Assembly (NCBI GenBank): GCA_016192345.1
Contig: JACPUH010000027.1
Coordinates: 1 to 59,626, forward strand
Source of the DNA: Ignavibacteriales bacterium
GTDB taxonomy: Bacteria > Bacteroidota > Ignavibacteria > UBA10030
Length of the DNA: 59,626 nucleotides
Direction: 5' to 3'
Both the position numbers and the translations under genes were made by a program. Position 1 is the stretch's first letter, and each line of letters opens with the position of its first letter. The notes below the pieces were generated by a model. That model did no database searches. It had not been told where the DNA came from and saw nothing but the letters and a program-made list of their open reading frames with translations. Below, piece by piece: positions 33,845 through 42,610 of this stretch.

Positions 33845-35095
33845 ATGACACATGAGATTGCCGTCGGTTTGGATATCGGAACAACAAAAGTATGCGCCAT
33901 TGTTGCCGCACCGGATGAAAACAATCCGGGGAAGTTGAACATTCTGGGGATCGGCCGGAGCCCGTCGGATGGCCTGACCCGCGGCGTTGTGACCAACATT
34001 GAGAAAACCGTCCGTTCCATCCAGATGGCGGTGGCGGAAGCGCAGGCGCAATCGGGCGTGAAGATCACAACGGTCACCGTGGGTATTGCCGGGGATCATA
34101 TTCAGAGTTTCCAGAGCCGCGGAGTGGTGGCAATCAGCCATACCGATAACGAGATCTCTCAGGAGGATGTCGAGCGACTCATCGAGGATACGAAGCGGGT
34201 GGCTCTTCCTTCCGACCGGAAGATCATCCATGTCATCCCCCAACAGTTCATCGTGGACGGACAGGATGGGATTTACGATCCGGTCGGTATGTCCGGCGTC
34301 CGGATGGAAGCGGTCGTGCACATCATCACCGGCCTGGTGACCGCCGCCCAGAATATTTACAAATGCGTACAGCGCGCCGGATTGCATGTGAACGATATGG
34401 TCCTGGAGCCGCTCGCCTCCAGTTATTCGGTGCTGGATGATGAGGAAAAAGAGGTGGGCGTCGCGCTCCTCGATATCGGCGGCGGCACAACCGACCTGGC
34501 CGTATTTGAAGAGCGCACCATTCGCCACACCGCTGTGATCGGCGTGGCGGGCAAAAAAGTGACGGACGACATCCGCAAAGGGCTGGGCATCCTGACCGAG
34601 CAGGCCGAGAAGATCAAACAGGAGCATGGGTATGCTTTCATGCCGGCGATCGTCAACAATGAACCCATTATTCTTCCGGGGATCGGTGGTCGGGCTCCGA
34701 TCGAAATCGACAAGCGGTTATTGTGCCAAGTCATTCAACCCCGGATGGAGGAGATTCTGGAGATCGCGTCGATGGAGATCAAACGCTCAGGATACTCCAA
34801 GCATCTCTCGGCGGGGATTGTGCTGACCGGAGGCGGCTCGCTCATCAAAGGGACCGCCGACCTTGCCCGTGAGGTCATGGGCATGCCGGTGAAAATCGGC
34901 ATTCCGAGCGGTTTCAGCGCCGGCCTCGTCCGCGAAATTGAGAACCCAATTTATGCCACCGGTGTTGGGCTCGTCATCCACGAACTGAAGCATCGTGATC
35001 GCTCGAACATCGCTGCAACCGTTACCACGGAAAAAGGGAAGGGCTCGGTCAACAGCATTTTCAATAGGATGAAGACGTGGTTTGATGAGTTGTAG
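33845..35095 (+). CDS. ftsA: Division protein FtsA
   Basis: An actin-like ATPase that ties FtsZ filaments to the membrane. Actin-fold motifs: VGLDIGTTKVCAIVA (phosphate 1), VALLDIGGGTTDLAVF (phosphate 2) and GIVLTGGGSLIKG (adenosine). The C-terminal NSIFNRMKTWFDEL is a typical amphipathic membrane-targeting helix. ATG at 33845 follows an AAGGGAG site; TTG at 33836 is too close to it. The four-helix-bundle cassette begins at the stop codon and separates this gene from ftsZ. Confidence 0.95.
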   Translation: MTHEIAVGLDIGTTKVCAIVAAPDENNPGKLNILGIGRSPSDGLTRGVVTNIEKTVRSIQMAVAEAQAQSGVKITTVTVGIAGDHIQSFQSRGVVAISHTDNEISQEDVERLIEDTKRVALPSDRKIIHVIPQQFIVDGQDGIYDPVGMSGVRMEAVVHIITGLVTAAQNIYKCVQRAGLHVNDMVLEPLASSYSVLDDEEKEVGVALLDIGGGTTDLAVFEERTIRHTAVIGVAGKKVTDDIRKGLGILTEQAEKIKQEHGYAFMPAIVNNEPIILPGIGGRAPIEIDKRLLCQVIQPRMEEILEIASMEIKRSGYSKHLSAGIVLTGGGSLIKGTADLAREVMGMPVKIGIPSGFSAGLVREIENPIYATGVGLVIHELKHRDRSNIAATVTTEKGKGSVNSIFNRMKTWFDEL

Positions 35096-35560
35096 AAAGT
35101 ATGAAAGTAAAAAGGAACAAGTAGATAAGTAAAAAGTCGGCAAGTGAAACGGATGAGGAGGTGGGGATGCACGACTTCAGAAAATTAGAAGTGTATCGGA
35201 GGGGATTGAGATTTACGAGGACTGTCCGTCGATTAACCTCGAAATTTCCAAAAGAAGAAATGTTTGTCCTGACGCCGCAATATCGGAAGGCTGCTGATTC
35301 CATCGTCTTGAACATCGCTGAAGGGGCTGGCTGTGGATCAAAGAAAGAGTTCTCAAAATTCCTGGGTTATTCTATTCGTTCCGGTTATGAGTGCGGGGGA
35401 TGTGCCGATATCGCCGCTACTCACAATTACATTGACCCAAAAGAGTATCAGGCCGTCATCAAAGAAACAAACGAAATCGTCTCAATGCTTATCGGATTAC
35501 AGCGGACAGTTCGCCAATGAATGTCGCAGCACATCTTACTTCATACTTTGATACTTCCTA
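35095..35560. mobile_element. Inverted-repeat cassette with four-helix-bundle gene
   Basis: The left arm (35095-35124: GAAAGTATGAAAGTAAAAAG, then GAACAAG) begins at the last base of the ftsA stop codon; the right arm (35535-35560: CTTACTTCATACTTTGATAC, then TTCC) is its approximate reverse complement. Between them is one gene of the 23S-rRNA-intervening-sequence protein family. The structure parallels the two GxxExxY cassettes, with a different arm sequence. No transposase or target duplication is seen. Confidence 0.55.
35167..35520 (+). CDS. Four-helix-bundle protein (23S rRNA IVP-like)
   Basis: A 117-residue protein of the four-helix-bundle/S23 family (PF05635/TIGR02436), first known from intervening sequences in 23S rRNA genes of Leptospira and Coxiella and now seen widely as single genes. 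The hallmark is HDFRKLEVYRRGLRFTRTVR at the start and SIVLNIAEGAGCGSKKEF, then SKFLGYSIRSGYE in the middle. It forms a pentameric helical bundle in known members; its function is unresolved. ATG at 35167 has AGGAGG five bases upstream. Its location between ftsA and ftsZ is unexpected, and inverted repeats bracket it. No link to division should be assumed. Confidence 0.88.
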   Translation: MHDFRKLEVYRRGLRFTRTVRRLTSKFPKEEMFVLTPQYRKAADSIVLNIAEGAGCGSKKEFSKFLGYSIRSGYECGGCADIAATHNYIDPKEYQAVIKETNEIVSMLIGLQRTVRQ

Positions 35561-35651
35561 CGTCTCAGTCACATGACTTTTCCCTAAGAATTTAAACCGA
35601 AATTCATAAACCCAAATAAACCCACCCACCATAACTTAAGGAGACTGCACC

Positions 35652-36827
35652 GTGATAGAACTCGACACGTTGGCGAACCGCGGGGCGAAAATTCGAGTGG
35701 TCGGCGTTGGCGGCGGCGGAACAAACGCTGTCAACAGCATGATCGATAAAGGATTGATCGGCGTTGATTTCATTGCGATCAATACCGACCTGCAAGCCCT
35801 GGAACGCAACCAGGCACCAAACAAGATCCAGGTCGGCAAGAACCTCACCCGCGGACTCGGCGCAGGGGCCGATCCCACAATCGGGCACCGCGCGGTGGAA
35901 GAGGACCGCGATGAGATCGCCCGCATGATCGCGGGGAGCGATATGGTGTTTGTCACAGCCGGCATGGGGGGCGGCACGGGAACCGGCGGCGCACCGATGG
36001 TCGCCAATATTGCCAAAAGCATGGGGGCGTTGGTCGTCGGCATCGTCACCAAACCCTTCAATAGCGAAGGCAAGAAGCGGGCAGCCCAGGCGGAACTCGG
36101 CATCGAGGAAATGAAAAAGCAGGTGGATACCCTCATCGCCATCCCGAACCAGAAACTGCTGGATATCATCGACCGCACCACGCCGCTCATCGAGGCATTC
36201 GAGCTGGCGAACCAGGTGTTGTACAACGCTACGCGCGGCATCTCCGAGTTGATCACGGTTCCCGGCCTGATCAACGTGGATTTCGCCGACGTGCGCACGA
36301 TCATGCGTGAGATGGGAGATGCTTTGATGGGATCCGGCGTCGCCAAGGGAGACAACCGGGCGATCGAGGCGGCCAACCAGGCCATCTCCAGCCCGTTGCT
36401 CGACGGCGTTTCCATTGCCGGCGCGCAGGGAATCCTTGTCAATATTACCGGCGGACGCAATATGACGCTGGTGGAGGTCGACGAGGCGACAAGCATTATC
36501 CACGATGCGGCGGGCGACGACGCGAACGTCATTCTTGGCACCGTCGTGGACGAGAACCTTACCGATGAGATCATGGTCACCGTGATCGCGACCGGCTTCA
36601 ACAAGAAGGCGGCCGCCGTCAAAGCTCCGCCCAAACCCGCTTCAAAGCTGATCGATCGTATTCCTTCAGGACCGACCGACCTGCAGAAGCTGGACGAGCC
36701 GACATTCCTGCGGCGCGGCATCGACATCTCGGTCAACGCTCAACGCGATATGCATCGGAGCGACGACGAGAAGATCGACAAGGTGGACCCGGATAAACCG
36801 GCGTTCCTCAGAAAGATCATGGACTAA
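35652..36827 (+). CDS. ftsZ: Cell division GTPase FtsZ
   Basis: Tubulin-like GTPase that forms the Z-ring. Nucleotide-binding motifs: [15 protein letters not shown], the tubulin signature [16 protein letters not shown] and [11 protein letters not shown]. The globular core ends near residue 320, then a linker leads to a C-terminal peptide [10 protein letters not shown] that matches the FtsA-binding consensus (PAFLR). GTG at 35652 has AAGGAG eight bases upstream, a good site. The 131-base gap upstream, lying beyond the cassette, may hold its own promoter. A strong terminator follows. Confidence 0.97.
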   Translation: MIELDTLANRGAKIRVVGVGGGGTNAVNSMIDKGLIGVDFIAINTDLQALERNQAPNKIQVGKNLTRGLGAGADPTIGHRAVEEDRDEIARMIAGSDMVFVTAGMGGGTGTGGAPMVANIAKSMGALVVGIVTKPFNSEGKKRAAQAELGIEEMKKQVDTLIAIPNQKLLDIIDRTTPLIEAFELANQVLYNATRGISELITVPGLINVDFADVRTIMREMGDALMGSGVAKGDNRAIEAANQAISSPLLDGVSIAGAQGILVNITGGRNMTLVEVDEATSIIHDAAGDDANVILGTVVDENLTDEIMVTVIATGFNKKAAAVKAPPKPASKLIDRIPSGPTDLQKLDEPTFLRRGIDISVNAQRDMHRSDDEKIDKVDPDKPAFLRKIMD

Positions 36828-36855
36828 GAGGTTCAGGAGAGAGCTTCAAGAGACC

Positions 36856-36890
36856 GAAGGCGGCGATCGCCATCGCCGCCTTCTTTCTTT
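36856..36890 (+). terminator. Rho-independent terminator of the dcw cluster
   Basis: A perfect 12-bp stem (GAAGGCGGCGAT at 36856-36867 with ATCGCCGCCTTC at 36872-36883, 4-base loop) followed by a T-rich run (TTTCTTT). It lies 28 bases after the ftsZ stop codon. Confidence 0.85.
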
Positions 36891-37027
36891 CCCGATGCCG
36901 CATCCAAAAAACGTCGCTCTTCTACCCCACTTCGTCCCACCTTCGTTGCTTCTCTCCTCCCCTTTCCCTACATTTTTGCAGGCATTTCGCGTATCAAAAC
37001 CATGACCGCTACAGGCTTGAGGAACGA

Positions 37028-37735
37028 ATGGCATTGAATGTTTTATTTTCTTCTCTACGAACACCCCGACGGTTCTTCGTCCTCTGTGCCCTCTGTGCCT
37101 CTGTGGCACCTTTTTCCATGGAAGCCCAACAGCGCATCGAAAGCCAGTTCCGGATCGGCCGACTTAAATACAGCGGCGGTGGGGATTGGTACAATGATCC
37201 TTCTGCCGAGGTCAACCTTCTTCGGTTCGTCCGGGAACAGACCAACATCGATGTCGATCCCCGCTATGAGTTTGTCGAGCTCTCCAGCGAGAAACTGTTT
37301 TCCTACCCGATGCTCTTCATGACCGGACATGGCAACGTGGTCTTCTCCGAGTACGAGGCGCAGCGGCTCCGGACCTATTTGACCAACGGCGGATTTCTCT
37401 ATATCGATGACGATTACGGCATGGATAAGGCGCTGAGGCGGGAACTGAAGAAGGTCTTCCCGGATCATGACCTGGCGGAACTCCCTTTCACGCACGGCCT
37501 CTATTCCTCCCATTTCAATTTCCCGAGCGGTGTGCCGAAAACTCACGAACACGACGGCAAACCAGCGCAGGGATTCGGCCTCTTTCTTAAGGGGAAGCTT
37601 ATGGTGTATTACACCTATGAATCAAACCCCAGCGATGGATGGGCAGATCCGGAAATCCACAACAACCCGGAAGCAACGAGGCAGGAAGCGTTGCGATTCG
37701 GAACGAATATCGTGGTCTGGGCGTTGAGTCGATAG
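37028..37735 (+). CDS. DUF4159-domain secreted protein
   Basis: A 235-residue protein with an N-terminal export signal and one DUF4159 domain (beta-flavodoxin-like fold): FRIGRLKYSGGGDWYNDPSA, then EVNLLRFVREQTNIDV, MLFMTGHGNVVFSEYEAQRL and GGFLYIDDDYGMDK. The family has no settled biochemical role and often sits beside large membrane proteins of the aerotolerance (Bat) type. ATG at 37028 has GAGGAA just upstream. The hydrophobic core of the signal peptide (FVLCALCASVA) is encoded by a CTCTGTGCC direct repeat of the dispersed intergenic kind. The gene directly abuts the large coiled-coil protein gene downstream. Confidence 0.85.
   Translation: MALNVLFSSLRTPRRFFVLCALCASVAPFSMEAQQRIESQFRIGRLKYSGGGDWYNDPSAEVNLLRFVREQTNIDVDPRYEFVELSSEKLFSYPMLFMTGHGNVVFSEYEAQRLRTYLTNGGFLYIDDDYGMDKALRRELKKVFPDHDLAELPFTHGLYSSHFNFPSGVPKTHEHDGKPAQGFGLFLKGKLMVYYTYESNPSDGWADPEIHNNPEATRQEALRFGTNIVVWALSR
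37072..37109. repeat. CTCTGTGCC repeat within a signal-peptide coding region
   Basis: GTTCTTCGTCCTCTGTGCCC, then TCTGTGCCTCTGTGGCAC, built of nine-base units CTCTGTGNC. This style of repeat (CTCTGTG...CTCTGTGG) is of the type normally intergenic around GxxExxY genes; here it is translated. Confidence 0.55.
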
Positions 37736-40700
37736 TTGAGTTCTTCATCCTCCATATTGACTGAGATCCGGGAACGCCTCGCACAGGTCCGGACCCTTCA
37801 ACAGAAGGTCGAACGACGATCGGGTTTTCTTGTCTTCGGCGTATTCTTCCTCCTGGTGCTCGTCATTTCAGCACTCCTGGAGTCGGTCCTCCGTCCCGAC
37901 AGCACAGGAAGAACCATCCTCTTCTTTATTTCCTCTCTGAGCCTGACCGTGCTCCTTATCCGCCACGCAGTCATCCCGTTGCTTCGGAGCGCGGGCGTTC
38001 TCCCAACGCCCAACGATTTCGAGATCGCCGGCCACATCGGAGCACACTTCCCCACCATCAAAGACCGGTTGCTCAATTTGATGCAGCTTCACCGGGACTC
38101 AACATCGGGCTCCTCTCTGTACTCTCCGGAACTGATCGACGCCTCGTTTCAGGACCTTTCAGAGGCAATCCGCACCGTGGATTTTACTTCATCCATAGAT
38201 ACCGCACCGGTGCAACGCACCTTTAAGCTCTTTGGGTTGACCACCGTCGGTACGCTCCTGCTCTTCGTATCTTCCCCCACGGGATTTCTTGAGTCCTATC
38301 ACCGAATTCTCCATTTTCAACAGGAGTTCAGGGCACCCTCGCGTTACACGCTGGAAGTGCTCCCGGGAAACAAGGAGGTGGTGAAGGGAGAATCGATTGA
38401 GGTGCGGGTCAACGTCAACACGAAAGAGCCAACGGACTTTGCCAACCTCACCCTGGAGTTGCTCTGGCGTCAGGAAGGACAATCGAACTTTGAGAAAACC
38501 GAATTGCAATCCACTGGTGGCGGACCGTTCCAATCGACGTTTACCAGTCTGCGGGTTTCAACCGAGTATTTTGTGAAAGTCACAGACGTGGAGAGTGAAC
38601 GATTCAAACTTACCGTTCTCGACCGGCCGGTGCTTCGTTCGTTACAGGTGCGGCTTGATTTTCCCGCTTATACCAAGCTCCCGCCGCGCATCCAGGATGA
38701 ATTTGTGGGGGATATCACTGCCCTCGCGGGCACACGCATTTCCCTTTCCGGTACCGCAAGCAAGGACCTTGCAGGGGGAGAGATCCTCTTTGGTCCGAAC
38801 GAGACTCTGCCATTGAACATCCGGGGCGACCGCTTTACGGCAAGTTTCACCATCGACGAAGAGAGGGATTACTCTGTGAATGTCCGGGACGAAGAATCGC
38901 TCACGAACCCCGATCCGATTCACTATAAGGTCCGAATCGTGCCGGACGAATTTCCCGCGGTGGCGATCATCCAACCGGGGCGCAATCTCGACATTGCAGG
39001 CAACCAGTTCCTCCCACTCCTCATCCAGGCAAAGGATGATTTCGGTTTCTCCTCGCTCCGTCTGGGGTACCGGCTTGTCCATTCCCGCTACGAGCAGCCG
39101 CAGGAGACGCCGAAATTTCTTTCCATCCCGATTCCCTCCTCCCGCAATGGACAGATCGAGACTCCTTACACGTGGAACCTTGCACCGCTGGGTCTCGTGC
39201 CGGAAGACATTGTGGAGTATTTCGCGGAGGTATTCGACAACGACGTGATACGCGGCCCGAAGAGCAGCCGAAGCCCGATGTTCCTTCTCCGTCTCCCCTC
39301 GCTGGAGGAGGTCTTTGCGGAGTCGGAGAAGGGTCAGGATCAATCGATCGATGATTTGAAGCAAACGCTCCAAGATGCAAAAGAGTTGAAGGAAAAGCTC
39401 GAGTCCATTAACCAGGACATCAAGAAGAACAAAGAGATGGACTGGCAGCAGCAAAAGAAACTCGAGGAGATGGGGAAAAAATACCAGGAGCTCCAGAAGA
39501 AACTGGAGGAGGTAAAAAAGAGCGTTGATGACCTGGTCCAGAAGATGGACCAGCAAAATGTTCTCTCGCCCGAGACGCTACAGAAGTACATGGAGTTGCA
39601 ACAACTCTTCGAACAGCTCGATTCCGCCGAACTCCAGCGGGTGATGAAACAGATGCAACAGGCCATGCAGCAGGTCAACCGTGAGCAACTGCAGCAGGCG
39701 CTGCAAAAAATGACCTTCTCGGAGGAGCAATTCCGGCAGAGCCTCGAACGGACCCTCAGCCTCCTGAAGCGTATTCAGATCGAACAGAAACTTGACGAAG
39801 TAAAGAAACGGGCGGAGGCGCTCGAAGCGCAGCAGAAAGATCTGCGGGACCAAACTGCCCGGGCAGAGAATGATCAGAACAAGCTGAACGAACTCGCGAA
39901 GCAGCAGAGCGACCTCGCCAAGCAGGAACAGCGGTTGGAGGAAGCAGCCCGCGAGCTTCAGAAACGGATGGAGGAGTTCTTCACGGAGATGCCGGCGGAC
40001 AAGATGCAACGGCTCAACGAGCAGTTGCAGGCGCAAAAGATTGACCAGTCAATGCAGCAGGCAGGTTCGATGATGCAACAGGGAAAACCGCAACAAGCCG
40101 GGGCCGTGCAACAACAGACACTGCAACAATTGCAACAGATGTCGAACCAACTGCAATCGATGCAACAGGAGATGCTCCAGCAGCAGATGCAGTATGTGAT
40201 GAACGAAATGCGGAAGGCGATCAGCAACCTGCTGGAACTCTCCAAACGCCAGGAGGCGCTGAAACAGCAATCGCTGTCCGCCCCCCCCAACTCCCCTCAA
40301 CTTCGCCAGAACGCACAGGACCAATTGCGTGTGATGCAGGATCTGGGCAATGTGATCCAGGGACTCAGTGAGCTCTCCAAACGCTCTTTCGCCGTGACAC
40401 CCGAAATGGGAAAGGCGATCGGCGAAGCGTTCCAGAAAATGCAGGGTGCCATGAACAGCCTTGATGCCCGCAATGGTTTCATGGCCTCCCAGGAACAGGG
40501 AAGCGCGATGGGTTCATTGAATAAGGCAGCGATGGAAGTGCAGAATTCCATGCAGGCGATGATGCAGGGGGGAGGAGGCGGCATGGGGGGACTGATGCAG
40601 CAGCTCCAGGCGATGGGAGGACAGCAACAATCGATCAACCTGCAGACACAACAGATGCAGGCGGCGGCAGAAGCTGCGCGCCTTTCCGCGGAGCAGGAAG

Positions 40701-41116
40701 CCGTCCGAAAATCCCTCGAGCAGCTTAACAAGGAAGCCCAAGCCAGCGGTGAAGGAAAGCGGATTTTGGGCGACCTGGATCAGATAGCCCGCGAGATGCA
40801 GGAAGTGGTCCGCAACCTGGAACAGAACAACGTCAATCCGGAAACAATCCAGAAACAGGAACGCATTCTTTCCCGGCTTCTCGATGCCTCAAAATCGATG
40901 CGCGAGCGCGATTACGAGAAGCGGCGACGCGGGGAAACAGGGATGCGGGTGGAAGGACGGCGTCCCGGTGAGCTTGATCCCTCAACCCTCGAAGGACAGA
41001 GCCGGATTCGAGAGGATCTCTTGAAGGCCATGGAGCAGGGATATTCGAAGGATTACCAAGAGTTGATCGTGCGGTATTTCGAGGAACTGCAGAAGATTCA
41101 GGGCGGAAAGAAATAG
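37736..41116 (+). CDS. Very large Gln-rich coiled-coil membrane protein (DUF4175-like)
   Basis: A 1126-residue protein. Two membrane helices lie near residues 30-75 (FLVFGVFFLLVLVISALLES and TILFFISSLSLTVLLI) and a third near 170-186 (LFGLTTVGTLLLFVSS). A predicted extracytoplasmic part of beta-sandwich-like modules follows (about 200-530), then a long, strongly charged and Gln-rich coiled coil (about 540-1000) with a Gly/Met/Gln-rich stretch (MMQGGGGGMGGLMQQ). The layout matches DUF4175-type proteins. It begins with TTG directly after the DUF4159 stop codon, so the pair is certainly co-expressed. Coiled coils of over 400 residues suggest a structural or periplasm-spanning role; this is inference. 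Confidence 0.82.
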   Translation: MSSSSSILTEIRERLAQVRTLQQKVERRSGFLVFGVFFLLVLVISALLESVLRPDSTGRTILFFISSLSLTVLLIRHAVIPLLRSAGVLPTPNDFEIAGHIGAHFPTIKDRLLNLMQLHRDSTSGSSLYSPELIDASFQDLSEAIRTVDFTSSIDTAPVQRTFKLFGLTTVGTLLLFVSSPTGFLESYHRILHFQQEFRAPSRYTLEVLPGNKEVVKGESIEVRVNVNTKEPTDFANLTLELLWRQEGQSNFEKTELQSTGGGPFQSTFTSLRVSTEYFVKVTDVESERFKLTVLDRPVLRSLQVRLDFPAYTKLPPRIQDEFVGDITALAGTRISLSGTASKDLAGGEILFGPNETLPLNIRGDRFTASFTIDEERDYSVNVRDEESLTNPDPIHYKVRIVPDEFPAVAIIQPGRNLDIAGNQFLPLLIQAKDDFGFSSLRLGYRLVHSRYEQPQETPKFLSIPIPSSRNGQIETPYTWNLAPLGLVPEDIVEYFAEVFDNDVIRGPKSSRSPMFLLRLPSLEEVFAESEKGQDQSIDDLKQTLQDAKELKEKLESINQDIKKNKEMDWQQQKKLEEMGKKYQELQKKLEEVKKSVDDLVQKMDQQNVLSPETLQKYMELQQLFEQLDSAELQRVMKQMQQAMQQVNREQLQQALQKMTFSEEQFRQSLERTLSLLKRIQIEQKLDEVKKRAEALEAQQKDLRDQTARAENDQNKLNELAKQQSDLAKQEQRLEEAARELQKRMEEFFTEMPADKMQRLNEQLQAQKIDQSMQQAGSMMQQGKPQQAGAVQQQTLQQLQQMSNQLQSMQQEMLQQQMQYVMNEMRKAISNLLELSKRQEALKQQSLSAPPNSPQLRQNAQDQLRVMQDLGNVIQGLSELSKRSFAVTPEMGKAIGEAFQKMQGAMNSLDARNGFMASQEQGSAMGSLNKAAMEVQNSMQAMMQGGGGGMGGLMQQLQAMGGQQQSINLQTQQMQAAAEAARLSAEQEAVRKSLEQLNKEAQASGEGKRILGDLDQIAREMQEVVRNLEQNNVNPETIQKQERILSRLLDASKSMRERDYEKRRRGETGMRVEGRRPGELDPSTLEGQSRIREDLLKAMEQGYSKDYQELIVRYFEELQKIQGGKK

Positions 41117-41220
41117 AAATCAAAAAACCCACTCAAAAAAACTCACCACCAATGAACACCGAAAAAAATGAAAATGGATAATTGTTCTTCTCGGTGTCAA
41201 TCCCCGTCCGCATGACTGCG

Positions 41221-41254
41221 CCCGCCCGAACGACTGATTGTTCAGTCGGGCGGG
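41221..41254. terminator. GC-rich hairpin between converging genes
   Basis: CCCGCCC (41221-41227) pairs with GGGCGGG (41248-41254), and GACTGA (41232-41237) with TCAGTC (41242-41247), with a 4-base bulge and 4-base loop. TCGGGCGGG recurs at 41262-41270. The hairpin lies between genes that point toward each other, so it could end transcription from either side, but there is no T-run. Confidence 0.35.
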
Positions 41255-41287
41255 TCAGCAGTCGGGCGGGCGTGTGTCATCCGTGGT

Positions 41288-41545
41288 TCAATATCCGAGC
41301 ATTTTTTTTGCAGCCATGAAGCCATAGATCCGGGGCAGGGTATCCAGCATGGTCCCCCATTCCACCCACAGAATGGTACTGAACTCCTGCCCCAAGATGC
41401 TATGAACCGTTTGACGCCACATCGTTGGGGCTTGGAGTCCGACGAAAGGTCCCCAACCAACCCACTCACAAAATGATTCATGAAGGAATGTGACGTGGTT
41501 ATCGGACTCCAGCCCCGAATCATGATGCCGCGTTGTCGCTGAACC
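41288..41545 (-). pseudogene. Possible gene remnant without start codon
   Basis: On the minus strand the frame from 41545 to the TGA at 41290-41288 is open for 85 codons and reads like real protein: SDNHVTFLHESFCEWVGWG, PFVGLQAPTMWRQTVHSILG, EFSTILWVEWGTMLDTLPRI, YGFMAAKKMLGY. The first ATG (41422) would leave only 44 residues, and there is no ribosome-binding site. It is either the tail of a decayed gene or chance. I do not recognise the family. The rest of the 459-base gap (41117-41575) holds the hairpin described above and low-complexity sequence. Confidence 0.35.
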
Positions 41546-41575
41546 TCAACAAGGCGACTACTTTAGTAACCCCTC

Positions 41576-42280
41576 TCAAAAACTCATGCCGACGATTAGA
41601 TAAGACTGTTCCAGATCCGGGTTGACGATAAAGGATGCGGAGACGGGGAGTGAAAACGACTCCGTAACCTTCACGGACTTTAAAGCCGTGATCCCGACAT
41701 TGATGATCGCCGCTTGCTGTGTCCCGTACCAAGCACTTTTCCCCATGGAGGTTCCCAGAAAGAAATTCAGTCCAACGCTTTCCAGCGCGACCGGGTAGGC
41801 GAGCTCGAGATACGCTGAGTTATCCGGATCGCAATGCACGTTAAGATATGCTTTGACCGTCAGGGGGACGGTTGCGGGGCCAGCGTAGGCAATCCCAACC
41901 TCCAAGGTGTGTGCCCCCTTCCCATCGTCTTCAAAATTGAAGTACTTGAGTCCTGCGCTCGGATAGTAATAATCAGTGTAGAGAGCAGAGAATGTTCCCG
42001 CCGAAGTTGGAATATCGAACGAAGCCCAGAGATCATGTTCGGCGAAGGGAGTGCCGGATCCAGCGAAGCTGTACGCTCCCCACGTGCCAAGTTTGAAGTT
42101 GCCAAGGGTCAGAACCAGCGAGGGCTGGAAACTTGGCGAGTTGCCGTAGTCGACACCCCGCCAGATGTAGCGGCTCGCAATATCCGCACCGACGCTTACC
42201 TGGGCACCGGCATGCGGTGCAACGAGTGAAGAGGCAAGAATGAGAATCGATACAAAAGAGGCCGTTTTAGTCTTGTCCAT
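41576..42280 (-). CDS. Outer-membrane porin-like protein (TorF/gcw_chp type)
   Basis: A predicted beta-barrel protein of 234 residues with a signal peptide (FVSILILASSLVAPHAGA) and the opening VSVGADIASRYIWRGVDYGN, typical of the TorF family putative porins (TIGR02001). It ends with a final strand and aromatic residue (SYLIVGMSF). The start at 42280 is preferred because AAAAGGA lies upstream; a TTG at 42298 adds six residues. It lies downstream of glnK and amtB on the same strand. Genes of this family often accompany ammonium transporters, so a role in nitrogen uptake is plausible but not proven. Confidence 0.8.
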   Translation of the reverse strand: MDKTKTASFVSILILASSLVAPHAGAQVSVGADIASRYIWRGVDYGNSPSFQPSLVLTLGNFKLGTWGAYSFAGSGTPFAEHDLWASFDIPTSAGTFSALYTDYYYPSAGLKYFNFEDDGKGAHTLEVGIAYAGPATVPLTVKAYLNVHCDPDNSAYLELAYPVALESVGLNFFLGTSMGKSAWYGTQQAAIINVGITALKSVKVTESFSLPVSASFIVNPDLEQSYLIVGMSF

Positions 42281-42575
42281 GGACCTGTTCCTTTTCAATG
42301 TTTACGTGCATGAATAAACCGTTTTCATGTTCATTGACATTTTCCCGAACGTTGTCTACTTTAGGCCGAGCAGGTTGAACGAGAACGGCCCGCATGACTC
42401 GTGCCGCTTCCGCTGCCCAACAACACGCGGGAGCCCGACGCTGTCGGTGTTCCCCGGTTTCCTACCGGAATCTTGTCCCTCTCATCAGAACGCGCCCACG
42501 TTCAGTCACGATGAGATGGACTCAGTTGGTCACTTCAGCCTGCTCTTTATTTTTATAACCTCACGTCGTTTCCTT

Positions 42576-42599
42576 CCCGGGAAAAAGCGTTACCCGGGA
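42576..42599 (-). terminator. Weak hairpin after amtB
   Basis: Two CCCGGG blocks (42576-42581 and 42593-42598) can pair across an 11-base loop, extended by one A-U pair, 12 bases after the amtB stop codon. No T-run follows, so its role is uncertain. In the rest of the 330-base gap up to the porin start (42281-42610) I see no gene or clear signal. Confidence 0.3.
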
Positions 42600-42610
42600 T
42601 GATCCCCCCA

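Noticed and set aside
35167..35520. Division-specific role for the four-helix-bundle gene
   Set aside because: The family is found scattered in genomes and rRNA inserts, and inverted repeats bracket this copy, so its place in dcw is more likely incidental.
38642..39556. 304-codon minus-strand frame of Leu/Phe-rich sequence
   Set aside because: Antisense of the Gln-rich coiled coil (CAG/CTG codons read as Leu-rich), with no independent signals.
41242..41523. 93-codon minus-strand frame
   Set aside because: Overlaps a more protein-like frame on the same strand; rich in Trp, Cys and Pro with no pattern.
42327..42602. 91-codon plus-strand frame between amtB and the porin gene
   Set aside because: No ribosome-binding site, odd composition rich in Pro, Ser, Arg and Phe, no motif.
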